NCBI GenBank assembly: GCA_017985015.1
Contig: JAGNYI010000022.1
Span: 1 to 47,248, forward strand
DNA length: 47,248 bases
Source of the DNA: Giesbergeria sp.
GTDB taxonomy: Bacteria; Pseudomonadota; Gammaproteobacteria; Burkholderiales; Burkholderiaceae_C
Direction of reading: 5' to 3'
Of this stretch, positions 8,167 through 16,422 are shown piece after piece (position 1 is the stretch's first letter; each line of letters opens with the position of its first letter). Position numbers and translations under genes: made by a program. The notes below the pieces were generated by a model. It saw only the letters and a program-made list of their open reading frames with translations. It did no database searches and had not been told where the DNA came from.

Positions 8167-8634
8167 TCAGCGGTCCATCGGCAGGACCTGGCTCTCCTTC
8201 ACCTCCTCCATCACCACATAGCTGTGGGACTGGGCGGTGACGGGGAGCTTTTTCAGCATATCACCGAGCAGATGGCGGTATTCGTTCATGCCGCCGAGCC
8301 GGGCCTTGACGAGGTAGTCAAAGCTGCCGGAGACCAAATGGCATTCCATCACTTCGGGCAGGTGCAAGAGCTCTTGGCGCACCTTGTCGAACACGTCACC
8401 CGACTTGGACGACAGCGTGATTTCCACAAACACCAGCAACGTTTTGCCGAGCGCAGCCGGATCCACGCGGGCGTGGTAGCCGGTGATGACCTTGTCGCGC
8501 TCCATACGCCGCACCCGCTCGGAACACGGCGACGTGGACAGGCCAATCTGCTCGGCCAGATCGGTCATGGAAATGCGCCCCTGGCGCTGCAGGATGTCGA
8601 GGATTTTCCGGTCAATGCGATCGAGTTCGGCCAT
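8167..8634 (-). CDS. Lrp/AsnC family transcriptional regulator (probable DadR-like)
   Basis: 155 residues, normal for the family. The N-terminal winged helix-turn-helix (about 1-60) has the signature RKILDILQRQGRISMTDLAE and GLSTSPCSERVRRME. The C-terminal RAM ligand-binding domain (about 70-150) includes VMECHLVSGSFDYLVKA. It is transcribed away from dadA, 130 bp apart, so by analogy with DadR it probably senses alanine or another amino acid and controls dadA and itself. A candidate operator lies in the shared region (8668-8687). Confidence 0.93.
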   Translation of the reverse strand: MAELDRIDRKILDILQRQGRISMTDLAEQIGLSTSPCSERVRRMERDKVITGYHARVDPAALGKTLLVFVEITLSSKSGDVFDKVRQELLHLPEVMECHLVSGSFDYLVKARLGGMNEYRHLLGDMLKKLPVTAQSHSYVVMEEVKESQVLPMDR

Positions 8635-8667
8635 TTGAAGCGTCCGGCAACAAAACAGCCCTCTATT

Positions 8668-8687
8668 TCAGCCGAAATTCTGGCTAA
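8668..8687. promoter_or_regulatory. Candidate Lrp-type operator in the dadA divergent promoter region
   Basis: Imperfect 20-bp palindrome TCAGCC-N8-GGCTAA with an AATT centre; 14 of 20 positions match its own reverse complement. Lrp-family sites are typically degenerate palindromes with AT-rich centres. It sits 34 bp upstream of the regulator start and 77 bp upstream of dadA. No footprint is implied. Confidence 0.4.
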
Positions 8688-8764
8688 CCGCACATTTTTT
8701 AGTGAAATTTATGGCGCTGCCATCCATAAACTTCCTATAAATCTTGTTCATCTTGGAGTGCGCG

Positions 8765-10066
8765 ATGAAAGTCATAGTTCTCGGTGGCGGCGTGATCGGC
8801 ACCACGACTGCGTATTACCTGGCCCGCTCGGGCGCCGAGGTGGTGGTGCTCGACCGCCAGAGCAGCGTGGCACAAGAAACCAGTTTCGCCAATGCTGGTC
8901 AGGTTTCGCCCGGCTATTCCACTCCTTGGGCTGCGCCTGGCATTCCGTTCAAGGCGATGAAGTGGATGTTCCAGAAGCACGCACCACTCTCCATTCGCCC
9001 AGACGGCAGCCTGTTCCAGCTGCGCTGGATGGCCGCCATGCTGAAGAATTGTTCTGCCGATCGCTACGCGGTCAACAAGGAGCGCATGATGCGCGTCGCC
9101 GAGTACAGCCGCACGTGCCTGCGCCAGCTGCGCGCGGACACCGGCATCGCCTACGAACACCGCAGCCAGGGCACGCTGCAGCTGTTTCGCACGCAGGCCC
9201 AACTCGATGCGGTGCAGCGCGACGTGGCGGTGCTGAAGGAATGCGGCGTGCCGTATGAGTTGCTGGACCGCGACCAGCTCATCACGGTTGAGCCTGCGTT
9301 GGCGCAAGCACGCGAGCGCCTGACCGGTGGGCTTCGGCTGCCCAATGACGAGACGGGCGACTGCCAGATGTTCACGCAGGCACTGGCCGAGCTGGCGCGC
9401 GGCCTGGGCGTGGATTTTCGCTTCGATCAAACGGTCGAGGGGCTGGTTACAGAAGGCGATCGCATCACTGGCGTGCGGGTCGGCGGCGAAGTGCTCACGG
9501 CCGACCGCTACGTGCTGGCCTTTGGCAGCTATTCACGCCGCTTCCTGCAGCCGCTGGGGCTCAAGCTGCCGGTGTACCCGGTGAAGGGCTATTCACTCAC
9601 GGTCCCGCTGCTGAACCCCGAGCTGGCACCGCAGTCCACCGTGCTGGACGAAACCTACAAGGTCGCAGTCACGCGCTTCGATAACCGCATCCGCGTCGGC
9701 GGGATGGCAGAGCTGGCGGGCTTTGACCTCTCGCTCAACCCGCGCCGGCGCGCCACGCTGGAGATGGTGGTGAGCGACCTGTTTCCGGGTGGCGATTTGC
9801 CCAAAGCTGAATTCTGGACTGGTCTGCGGCCCATGACCCCCGACAGCACCCCGATTGTCGGTGCCACGCCGTATTCCAACCTGCTGCTCAATAGCGGCCA
9901 CGGCACCCTCGGCTGGACCATGGCCTGCGGTTCGGGAAAACTGGTTGCAGACTTGACCATGGGGCATACGCCGGAAATCCGTACCGATGGCCTGGCCCTG
10001 TCGCGCTACCTGCCGCCAGCCCGCACCCGCGCAGCCCGCGCACACTCGGCCGGCGCTGCGGCCTGA
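8765..10066 (+). CDS. dadA: D-amino acid dehydrogenase, small FAD subunit DadA
   Basis: 433 residues, like E. coli DadA (about 432). Membrane-associated flavoenzyme oxidising D-alanine and other D-amino acids to 2-oxo acids and ammonia, passing electrons to the quinone pool. Starts [20 protein letters not shown], the FAD-binding GxGxxG Rossmann motif, then VVVLDRQ with the acidic ribose-binding residue, then [15 protein letters not shown], characteristic of DadA. The C-terminal part has [17 protein letters not shown] and [20 protein letters not shown] at 8755-8758 selects this start over an in-frame ATG seven codons upstream. Divergent from an Lrp-type regulator; convergent with the SCO gene. 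Confidence 0.96.
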   Translation: MKVIVLGGGVIGTTTAYYLARSGAEVVVLDRQSSVAQETSFANAGQVSPGYSTPWAAPGIPFKAMKWMFQKHAPLSIRPDGSLFQLRWMAAMLKNCSADRYAVNKERMMRVAEYSRTCLRQLRADTGIAYEHRSQGTLQLFRTQAQLDAVQRDVAVLKECGVPYELLDRDQLITVEPALAQARERLTGGLRLPNDETGDCQMFTQALAELARGLGVDFRFDQTVEGLVTEGDRITGVRVGGEVLTADRYVLAFGSYSRRFLQPLGLKLPVYPVKGYSLTVPLLNPELAPQSTVLDETYKVAVTRFDNRIRVGGMAELAGFDLSLNPRRRATLEMVVSDLFPGGDLPKAEFWTGLRPMTPDSTPIVGATPYSNLLLNSGHGTLGWTMACGSGKLVADLTMGHTPEIRTDGLALSRYLPPARTRAARAHSAGAAA

Positions 10067-10085
10067 AAATCCCTGGCGCGGCGTC

Positions 10086-10697
10086 TTATTTCGCCTCTTT
10101 CAGCAGACTGCGCACATCTGCCGCCACCGCCTCCGGGCCGCTGCCATAGCGGCTGTAGACGCGCAGTCGACCCGCAGGGTCAAAAATATAGCTGCCCGCC
10201 GAATGGTCCATGGTGTAGCTGGTGGGCGTCTGGCCGTCGACCTTCTTGAAGTAGATCTTGAAGTCTTTGGCAATGGCCGTGGTCTGCACGTCGTCGCCAC
10301 GCAGCGCGACGAAGCTGGGATCGAAATTGGCCATGTAGGCCTTGAGCAGCTCAGGCGTATCGCGCGCTGGATCGACGGTAACGAACACCGCTTGCAAGCG
10401 CTCGCCATCGGTGCCCAGCATCTGCTTGACCTGCGCGAGCTCCTGCATGGTGGTCGGGCAAACGTCCGGACACTGGGTATAACCAAAGAACACCACCACC
10501 ACCTTGCCAGCGAAATCCTTGAGACTGCGCAGCTTGCCATCCTGGTCGGGCAAAGCGAAGTCGCGCGCGTACTCAGCGCCAGTGATGTCCACGCCGCGAA
10601 ACTCTGGCGCAGACTTGGAACATGAAGCCAACAGGCCTCCAGCGCCTATGGATAAAGCGCTGACAGCTATCGATTGAAGAGCAGTTCTACGGAGCAT
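10086..10697 (-). CDS. SCO1/SenC family copper chaperone lipoprotein
   Basis: 203 residues. Thioredoxin-fold protein that helps deliver copper to the CuA site of cytochrome oxidase. The copper-binding CPDVC motif follows VVVVFFGYTQ, and the distal histidine lies in MDHSAGSYIFDP. The N-terminus MLRRTALQSIAVSALS ends in a lipobox LLASC, so it should be a membrane-anchored lipoprotein. Last gene of the minus-strand ctaA-ctaB series, 7 bp after the ctaB stop; a longer in-frame start would overlap ctaB. Codons 6-24, most of the signal peptide, coincide with a 57-bp dispersed repeat copy (10626-10682). Confidence 0.94.
   Translation of the reverse strand: MLRRTALQSIAVSALSIGAGGLLASCSKSAPEFRGVDITGAEYARDFALPDQDGKLRSLKDFAGKVVVVFFGYTQCPDVCPTTMQELAQVKQMLGTDGERLQAVFVTVDPARDTPELLKAYMANFDPSFVALRGDDVQTTAIAKDFKIYFKKVDGQTPTSYTMDHSAGSYIFDPAGRLRVYSRYGSGPEAVAADVRSLLKEAK
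10626..10682 (-). repeat. 57-bp dispersed repeat, copy 3 (inside SCO signal peptide)
   Basis: In register with the other copies over 57 positions with no gap. GATAGCT, CAGCGCTT, GCGCTGGAG and GGCCT are the retained blocks. It is translated in the same frame as copy 1, giving Ala-x-x-x-Ile-Ala-x-Ser-Ala in both signal peptides. Confidence 0.65.
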
Positions 10698-10704
10698 GGC
10701 GGAT

Positions 10705-11607
10705 TCACAAAACATAGTGATCCACCAACAGAGCAGCAAACACGCCACTCAGATGAATCAGTGAAAAACGAAAAGTACGTCGGGCCAACGCGTCGGAATA
10801 GTTCCGCCACAGCGCAAAACCGTAAGCGCAAAAGCCGATGCTGAATACTACGGCGGCGATCAAATAAATCCAGGAGCTCATGCCATAGATGAAAGGCATC
10901 AGGCAGCCGGCAAACAGGATCAAGGTGTACAGGAACACCTGCAGGCGCGTGAAGACGTTACCGTGCGTCACCGGCAGCATGGGCAGGCCCGCTTTGCGGT
11001 AGTCCTCGACGCGGTACAAAGCCAGCGCCCAGAAATGGGGCGGCGTCCACAGAAAAATAATGAGAAAGAGAATCAGCGCCTCGGGTCCCACGTCGCCGCG
11101 CATGGCCGCCCAGCCCAGCACAGGCGGCATGGCGCCCGAGGCGCCGCCGATGACGATGTTTTGTGGGGTAAGCGGTTTGAGCACCAGGGTGTAGATCACC
11201 GCATAGCCGACAAAGGTGGCAAAAGTAAGCCACATGGTCAGCGGGTTGACCCAGACGTACAAAATTACAGAGCCGGCGCTGACCAGCACGGCAGAGAACA
11301 TCAGCGCCTGTATATCGGACAGTTCGCCTTTGGCCGTGGGTCGCCACGCGGTGCGCTTCATGCGCGAATCGATCCCTTTCTCCACCAGGCAGTTGAATGC
11401 TGCGGCTGCACCGGCCACCAGCCAAATCCCCAGGCAGGCGATCGCCATGCGCAGAAGCTCAGCCGCCGTAGGCCAGCCGGGCACAGCCAGCACCATGCCG
11501 ATCAGGGCGCAGAAAACGATGAGCTGGATGACGCGCGGCTTGGCCAGCGCGTAGTACTGGGCCACGCGCGAACGAAAGCGCAGCTCTCCGGAGGTCAGTG
11601 TCGTCAT
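10705..11607 (-). CDS. ctaB: Protohaem IX farnesyltransferase (haem O synthase) CtaB
   Basis: 300 residues. UbiA-superfamily membrane prenyltransferase that attaches farnesyl to haem B to make haem O for the oxidase. Signature segments are [20 protein letters not shown] (the Asp-rich NxxxxxxxD motif) and a second acidic loop near [25 protein letters not shown] is also family-typical. About eight to nine membrane helices. The start ATG overlaps the ctaA stop as ATGA, so the two haem A genes are translationally coupled. Confidence 0.96.
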   Translation of the reverse strand: MTTLTSGELRFRSRVAQYYALAKPRVIQLIVFCALIGMVLAVPGWPTAAELLRMAIACLGIWLVAGAAAAFNCLVEKGIDSRMKRTAWRPTAKGELSDIQALMFSAVLVSAGSVILYVWVNPLTMWLTFATFVGYAVIYTLVLKPLTPQNIVIGGASGAMPPVLGWAAMRGDVGPEALILFLIIFLWTPPHFWALALYRVEDYRKAGLPMLPVTHGNVFTRLQVFLYTLILFAGCLMPFIYGMSSWIYLIAAVVFSIGFCAYGFALWRNYSDALARRTFRFSLIHLSGVFAALLVDHYVL

Positions 11608-12797
11608 AGATGTGCCTCCACGACACGGGGTTGAACCATCGGCGCGGGAGCAGCCAGAGCGCGGGGGCGCTGCGCTTCGAGAATCCAGGTCAGCACCACC
11701 ACGAGCGCCGCTGCGCCGCCGGTATGGAGCACCGCCGCCAGCAAAGGCCAGTCGAGCACCACGTTGCTCAGCCCGGTGATGAATTGCAGCAACAGCAGAC
11801 CCGCCAGCCAGCGCGCTTGCCTGGGCCGTACGCCCACACCTGCGCGATGCAACCGCCAGGCCAGGAAGCCAAGAACGACAAACACTGCATAGGCAAACAA
11901 GCGGTGGGTGTAATGAATGGCGGTCAGCGCAGAAAAATCGATGGGACGGCCATCGGACAAAACACCCAGCGGGCGCCACAGCGAAAAGCCCTGGGCGAAG
12001 TTCATGTCCGGCCACCAACTCCCCTGACACGTCGGAAAGCTGCTGCAGGCCAGTACAGCGTAGTTGGTGCTCACCCAGCCACCGAGCAGCACCTGCAGGC
12101 TCAGCATGGCCAGCCCCAACCAGGCGAGCTTGCGCAGTCCGGCAGGCTGGGGCATTGCCCTGTCTTCGGCACCAACCGCCGTCTGGCGCACCGCTTGTAC
12201 GCACAACAGCGCCAGCAGCACAACGCCACCCGCCAGATGCAGGGTAACGATGGCGGGGAACAGCTTCATGGTGACGGTCAGCGCCCCAAACGCGCCCTGC
12301 ACGCAGACCCAGACCAGCGTCAGCGTCGCCCAGCCGGGGCTGGGGCCATCCAGCGCCCTACCCCCGGCTCGACGTGCGCGTCGCCGCCCCAGCCAGGCAG
12401 CCACAGCCAGGACGGTGATCAGCGCTCCGACGCTGGTAGCGAGGTAGCGATGCACCATTTCCACCCATGCCTTGCCGTGGGTGACGGGGCCACTGGGCAG
12501 TGCCGTTTGCGCTGCCGAAATATCGGCGTGCGCCCCCAGGGGGCTGGCATTGCCGTAGCACCCTGGCCAATCGGGACAACCCAGACCCGAATCGGTCAGG
12601 CGGGTGAAAGCACCAAACAGCACCAGGTCGAAGGTCAGGAACAAGGTCAGCACGGTGAGCGCCTGCCAACGCCGCGAGCGCTGGACCCCGCGATTGCGCC
12701 AGAGCACCCAGGCGAGCGGGACCAGCGCGATGAGTGCCCCCAACGCGAGCATGCGCAGCAGTGGGGCCAGATCGTAGAGGGGCTGCGCGCTGTTCAT
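11604..12797 (-). CDS. ctaA: Haem A synthase CtaA/COX15
   Basis: 397 residues, eight predicted membrane helices. Converts haem O to haem A. Conserved features: [21 protein letters not shown] after the first helix, EMVHRYLA with a haem-ligand His, [22 protein letters not shown] and HYTHRLFAY in the second half. The paired Cys in the external loop (GCPDWPGC) fits the COX15 type found in proteobacteria. ATGA overlaps join it to both its upstream neighbour (12794) and ctaB (11607). Confidence 0.95.
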   Translation of the reverse strand: MNSAQPLYDLAPLLRMLALGALIALVPLAWVLWRNRGVQRSRRWQALTVLTLFLTFDLVLFGAFTRLTDSGLGCPDWPGCYGNASPLGAHADISAAQTALPSGPVTHGKAWVEMVHRYLATSVGALITVLAVAAWLGRRRARRAGGRALDGPSPGWATLTLVWVCVQGAFGALTVTMKLFPAIVTLHLAGGVVLLALLCVQAVRQTAVGAEDRAMPQPAGLRKLAWLGLAMLSLQVLLGGWVSTNYAVLACSSFPTCQGSWWPDMNFAQGFSLWRPLGVLSDGRPIDFSALTAIHYTHRLFAYAVFVVLGFLAWRLHRAGVGVRPRQARWLAGLLLLQFITGLSNVVLDWPLLAAVLHTGGAAALVVVLTWILEAQRPRALAAPAPMVQPRVVEAHL

Positions 12798-13522
12798 GGC
12801 TCGCTCGGCCGCCCAGCCGTATCCCATCCGGCCGCCGCGCGCAACAGGCGCTCGATGTCGCGCTTGGCGCGCGCAGCAGCGGCCGCATCCATATTGGGTG
12901 GAAACCGCATCATCCAGTTGCCCATGGGATCAACGACATAAAGATGCTCCTGCAAGGCCTGCCCGGCTTCAGGCTGGAGCCAGCCAGCCAGCGCTTGGGG
13001 ATCCACACGCAGCACCCGCGCGGTGGAAACCCCTGCACGCAGCGCTTCGGGTACAGCCGCGTCATCGCTAAGCAGCCAGACCCAGTCCAGCCGATCCTTT
13101 TCCTTGCCCAGGCTCTCGCGCAGCTGGCGCTGCAGGTACAGCCGCTGCTGGCAATCGGCCGGGCAGGCAGCAGGCGCTACGCTGACCAGGAGCCACTGAT
13201 CTTTCAAGGCAGTCAGGTTTCCGGTTCGGCCTTGCAGATCCACGGTGGGCAATGAAGGCATCGGCCTCTGCGGTTCAATCAAACTGCCAAAGTTGCGATG
13301 CCCCTCCGGACGAATGACGTAGTAGGTGAAGTACGACGCCACCACCGGCGCAACGCAAACCAGTAACAGCGCCAACAGCTTCCAGCGCGCACCACGCCCG
13401 CTCTGGGCCGAGCGCACGGCATCGCCCACCGGGGGCTGACTGTGCACGGTCAAGCCCAAAGGTTGGACCGCAGCGCTGTCACGCAGCGTGGCGGCGAGGT
13501 CGGACGAATTGGAACCAGACAT
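12794..13522 (-). CDS. SCO-like membrane protein of the oxidase assembly cluster
   Basis: 242 residues with a single membrane helix at about 48-68 (KLLALLLVCVAPVVASYFTYY) and a soluble domain likely facing the periplasm. The domain has CPADC after WLLVSVAPAA, the spacing of the SCO copper motif CxxxC, and a later EHLYVVDPMGNWMMRF that resembles the SCO region containing the distal His, with a few residues missing. It is therefore probably a divergent thioredoxin-fold copper or thiol factor for oxidase assembly. Such a gene between SURF1 and ctaA is familiar from beta-proteobacteria but I know of no assigned role. It overlaps SURF1 by 44 nt and ctaA by 4 nt. Confidence 0.8.
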   Translation of the reverse strand: MSGSNSSDLAATLRDSAAVQPLGLTVHSQPPVGDAVRSAQSGRGARWKLLALLLVCVAPVVASYFTYYVIRPEGHRNFGSLIEPQRPMPSLPTVDLQGRTGNLTALKDQWLLVSVAPAACPADCQQRLYLQRQLRESLGKEKDRLDWVWLLSDDAAVPEALRAGVSTARVLRVDPQALAGWLQPEAGQALQEHLYVVDPMGNWMMRFPPNMDAAAAARAKRDIERLLRAAAGWDTAGRPSEP

Positions 13523-14246
13523 ATAAACCCGAAATCAGGCCGCAAAGCGCGAACCATTGGAAGACATAACCGTAATTTTTCTGCACACCGGTATCGGGCG
13601 GCGGCCAGTGGCGCAGCAGACCCTCAGACGGAGCGCCATCCTGTACCACCACCATGCTTGCAAGCGCCAAGCCAGTCTCGGCGCGAAAGGCATCCAGATG
13701 GAGATTTTGCCGGATGCGCAAAAACCCCTGTTCGCTCTGGCCACTTCCCAGGGCATAGATCTGCGTTGTTTCGGTCGCCAGGTGCCCAGCAACCTCAGCT
13801 TCCCCCTCGGGGGTGCCTACAGGCGGCAGAGCCGTCCGTTCCTGGAAATTGCGCGGCGCCCAGCCGCGTTGCACGAGGATCACTGTGCTCTTGCCGGCAA
13901 GCTGCAGCGGCGTGACCACCAAAAACCCCTGGTGTCCATCCATCTGGCGGTTGTCCAGGTACACCGTGTACTCCGGCAGCCACCGACCCTGCAGCTCCAC
14001 GCGTTGAAACAGAAACTTGTCTGGATCGGTGCCGGCCGGCGGGGCAGCCAGCGCCGCTTCCAGTTCCCGTCCGGCAAGCGGCGACTGCACGCTGCGCGCT
14101 GCCAGTTCCGCTGCCAGTGCGTTTTTCTCTGCCGCGCGCTCCAGCTGCCAGCGCCCGAGCGCAGCGGTACCCAAGATACCGGCACAAGCCGCCAGCGTGA
14201 TCAACCAAAAACGGACACCGCGGCGCAGCGAAAAAGAAGCGCTCAC
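13479..14246 (-). CDS. SURF1 family cytochrome oxidase assembly protein
   Basis: 255 residues with the SURF1 architecture: an N-terminal helix (FWLITLAACAGILGTAALG) followed by GRWQLERAAEKNAL, a periplasmic domain, and a C-terminal helix (YVFQWFALCGLISGLYVWF). Signature segments include VYLDNRQMDGHQGFLVVTPLQ and VQRGWAPRN. SURF1 proteins help insert haem A into subunit I. The start is GTG, only 6 bp from the ATG of the divergent DUF2909-type gene. Confidence 0.93.
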   Translation of the reverse strand: MSASFSLRRGVRFWLITLAACAGILGTAALGRWQLERAAEKNALAAELAARSVQSPLAGRELEAALAAPPAGTDPDKFLFQRVELQGRWLPEYTVYLDNRQMDGHQGFLVVTPLQLAGKSTVILVQRGWAPRNFQERTALPPVGTPEGEAEVAGHLATETTQIYALGSGQSEQGFLRIRQNLHLDAFRAETGLALASMVVVQDGAPSEGLLRHWPPPDTGVQKNYGYVFQWFALCGLISGLYVWFQFVRPRRHAA

Positions 14247-14252
14247 CAGATA

Positions 14253-14480
14253 ATGGCCTTCATGAAAATTCTTGTCACACTGGGCTTTCTCGCCATTCTC
14301 GCCAGCCTTGGCGCCGCGCTCTTCTTCATGATGCGTACCGGCAAAGACAACGAAAAGCGCGGACAGCGCATGGCCTGGACTCTGGCGCTGCGTGTGGGGC
14401 TATCCATTCTTCTGTTTGTCTGCATGCTGCTGGCCTGGAAGCTGGGGTATATCCAGCCCACCGGACTGCCATTGGAGTGA
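14253..14480 (+). CDS. DUF2909-type twin-transmembrane small protein
   Basis: 75 residues (72 if the ATG at 14262 is used) with two membrane helices joined by a short charged loop: MKILVTLGFLAILASLGAAL, then RTGKDNEKRGQRMAW, then ALRVGLSILLFVCMLLAWKL. This matches the small twin-TM family found beside SURF1 in many Burkholderiales oxidase clusters. It alone in the cluster is on the plus strand and shares a start region with SURF1, so promoters for each must lie within the other or be minimal. Role unknown; the location suggests oxidase assembly or stability. Confidence 0.8.
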   Translation: MAFMKILVTLGFLAILASLGAALFFMMRTGKDNEKRGQRMAWTLALRVGLSILLFVCMLLAWKLGYIQPTGLPLE

Positions 14481-14481
14481 A

Positions 14482-14504
14482 AAAGGCGCCCCCGGGGCGC
14501 CTTT
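14482..14504. terminator. Bidirectional terminator between ctaE and the DUF2909-type gene
   Basis: Stem AAAGGCGCC (14482-14490) pairing with GGCGCCTTT (14496-14504) around a 5-nt GC loop, with A and T runs on the two sides. It lies between the convergent stops at 14480 and 14524. Confidence 0.85.
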
Positions 14505-14523
14505 CTTCTGGCTGCCGAACCCT

Positions 14524-15405
14524 TTACATCCAGTAAACGAGCACATATAGACCCAGCCAGACCACGTCCACAAAGTGCCAGTACCAGGCCGCGCCTTCGA
14601 AACCGAAATGGCGTTCGGCGGTGAAATGCCCACTTTGCAAGCGCAGCGTAATGAAAAGCAGCATCAGCATGCCGAGAAACACGTGGAAACCGTGGAATCC
14701 CGTCAGCATGAAAAAGGTGGTTCCGTAGATTCCGGAGTTCAGTTTGAGGTTGAGTTCCGTGTACAGATGGTAGTACTCGTAGCCCTGCACACACAGGAAC
14801 GTGAAACCCAGCGCCACAGTGAGCCACATCAGCGCAATCGTGCGACCGCGCTGGTTGTCACGCAAAGCGTGGTGCGCGATGGTCAACGTCACCCCGGAAC
14901 TCAGCAGCAAAGCGGTATTGATGGTGGGCAGCCAAAACGGACCCACGGTCTGGAACGGCTCAACAATCCCTGCAGGCGAAGCAGTGGCACCGGCCGCCAC
15001 CGACGGCCATACCGCTTTGAAGTCGGGCCACAGCAAAGCGTTTTCCAGCCCACCCAGCGCTGGTACCGAGTGCGCCCGTGCCCACCACAAAGCGGTGAAA
15101 AAGGCACCGAAGAACATCACCTCTGAAAAAATGAACCAGCTCATGCTCCAGCGAAAAGAGAGATCCACCTTGTAGCCATACAGGCCGCGTTCGCTTTCGT
15201 GCGCTGCCTGCCGGAACCACTGAAACAGCACCACCAGCCACCACACCAGGCCGAAAATAAAAGCGTATTTCCCCCAGGCATGGCTGTTGATCCACTGGCT
15301 CGCGCCAAGGATCACAAAAAACAGCCCGATCGCCGCCATGATGGGATGGCGCGATTGCGCGGGGACAAAATAATACGGGGTTGCGCCCGAGGTCATTGCA
15401 CTCAT
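14524..15405 (-). CDS. ctaE: Cytochrome c oxidase subunit III CtaE
   Basis: 293 residues, seven predicted helices. Family motifs are GYKVDLSFRWSMSWFIFSEVMFFGAFFTALWW (quoted in two parts: the FSEVMFF Glu and the ALWWAR segment), GVTLTIAHHALR, YEYYHLY and the C-terminal GFHGFHVFLG followed by AAWYWHFVDVVW. It forms the third core membrane subunit of the haem-copper oxidase. Last gene of the ctaC-to-ctaE run, ending at a bidirectional terminator. Confidence 0.96.
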   Translation of the reverse strand: MSAMTSGATPYYFVPAQSRHPIMAAIGLFFVILGASQWINSHAWGKYAFIFGLVWWLVVLFQWFRQAAHESERGLYGYKVDLSFRWSMSWFIFSEVMFFGAFFTALWWARAHSVPALGGLENALLWPDFKAVWPSVAAGATASPAGIVEPFQTVGPFWLPTINTALLLSSGVTLTIAHHALRDNQRGRTIALMWLTVALGFTFLCVQGYEYYHLYTELNLKLNSGIYGTTFFMLTGFHGFHVFLGMLMLLFITLRLQSGHFTAERHFGFEGAAWYWHFVDVVWLGLYVLVYWM

Positions 15406-15460
15406 TTCAGCTCCTGCTCTCTATCTAATGTCTTTGCGTCGGTTTTCTGTCGAATGAAGC

Positions 15461-15682
15461 TCACACCACCCAATGCACCAGGGCAACCAGCGAAAGCACG
15501 AGCAGCAGAAAGCCCAGCAATCCGGCCGCAATGATGTGCAGCGGATGGATGCGCTCCAGATCTTGCTGGTACTCGCTGCGCTTGCGCAGGCCAAAAAATG
15601 CCCATGCCACCGCCTTCATGCTGCGGAAAAATGAGCTGCTGCCCGCCGAGACGCGGCGCTTGTCATTCGGCGCTTCGCTCAT
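15461..15682 (-). CDS. DUF2970 small membrane protein
   Basis: 73 residues with one C-terminal membrane helix (HIIAAGLLGFLLLVLSLVAL) and an amphipathic FFRSMKAVAWAFFGLRKRSEY segment typical of DUF2970. The start ATG overlaps the ctaG stop by 4 nt (ATGA) and ctaE follows after 55 bp. It is always seen, in my recollection, next to ctaG/ctaE in beta-proteobacteria, so a role in oxidase biogenesis is likely but not shown by sequence. Confidence 0.85.
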   Translation of the reverse strand: MSEAPNDKRRVSAGSSSFFRSMKAVAWAFFGLRKRSEYQQDLERIHPLHIIAAGLLGFLLLVLSLVALVHWVV

Positions 15683-16293
15683 GAACCCACCTTGGCACCG
15701 GCTTCGGGGGCCAAGGCCGCCGTGGGCGCTTGGGGAACGCCCGTGCCTACTTCAAAGAAGGTGTACGACAAAGTAATGGTCTTCACGTCCTTGGAGAGCT
15801 TCGGGTCAATGACGAAGGCCACGGGCCATTCTTTTCTTTCGCCCGGCTCCAGCGTGTATTGGTTAAAGCAGAAACACTCAACCTTGTTGAAGAAAGGCGC
15901 TGCCTGGCGTGGGGCGTAGCTCGGAATGGCTTGCGCCGACATGCGCCGGTTCTGCACGTTCTGAAACTCGTACATCACCGTGGTGAGTTCGCCAGGATGG
16001 ACTTCCAGCGAGCGCTTGGCAGGACGAAAACTCCAGGGGCCGCGCGAATTGGCATCGAATTCCACGGTGATGGTGCGGCTGCGGTCCACCTGCGTGTTGC
16101 CGGGAATGCGCACGTCGCTGCCGGCTTTGCCATTGCCCGGAACCTGGCGCTCGGACAGCGCCAGGATGTTGATGCCGGTCACTTCGCAAATGCGCTTGTA
16201 GACAGGAATCAAAGCGTAGCCAAAGGCAAACATGCCAAGCGCAACAATGGCAAGTTTGCCCACCATGCGGGCATTTTCGCGGCGCTCAGACAT
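15679..16293 (-). CDS. ctaG: Cytochrome c oxidase assembly factor CtaG (COX11)
   Basis: 204 residues. One N-terminal helix (KLAIVALGMFAFGYALIPVY) and a periplasmic Ig-like domain carrying the copper motif CFCF in KVECFCFNQYTLEPGE. COX11/CtaG delivers copper to the CuB site of subunit I. Also present are VTGIN after the helix and FFNKVE before the motif. The stop overlaps the DUF2970 start; a 38-aa gene ends 10 bp upstream. Confidence 0.96.
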   Translation of the reverse strand: MSERRENARMVGKLAIVALGMFAFGYALIPVYKRICEVTGINILALSERQVPGNGKAGSDVRIPGNTQVDRSRTITVEFDANSRGPWSFRPAKRSLEVHPGELTTVMYEFQNVQNRRMSAQAIPSYAPRQAAPFFNKVECFCFNQYTLEPGERKEWPVAFVIDPKLSKDVKTITLSYTFFEVGTGVPQAPTAALAPEAGAKVGS

Positions 16294-16303
16294 GGGCGGC
16301 CAT

Positions 16304-16420
16304 TCAGTGAGACAGGTAAATGATCTTCACCATAAACCCGATGAAAAACGTTGCAGCAATAGAGGCGAGCACCAGTCCAAGGCGCAGGTTGTTCTTTTTC
16401 TGCTCGGGCGTCTGGGACAT
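16304..16420 (-). CDS. 38-residue oxidase small assembly protein
   Basis: Begins MSQTPEQKKNNLRLGL, continues into a single helix VLASIAATFFIGFMVKIIYL and ends SH. It lies 2 bp after the ctaD stop and 10 bp before the ctaG start, on the same strand, so it is almost certainly translated with them. Small single-helix proteins in exactly this slot are annotated as cytochrome oxidase small assembly protein in related genomes, as I recall. Too short for most gene callers. Confidence 0.8.
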   Translation of the reverse strand: MSQTPEQKKNNLRLGLVLASIAATFFIGFMVKIIYLSH

Positions 16421-16422
16421 GG

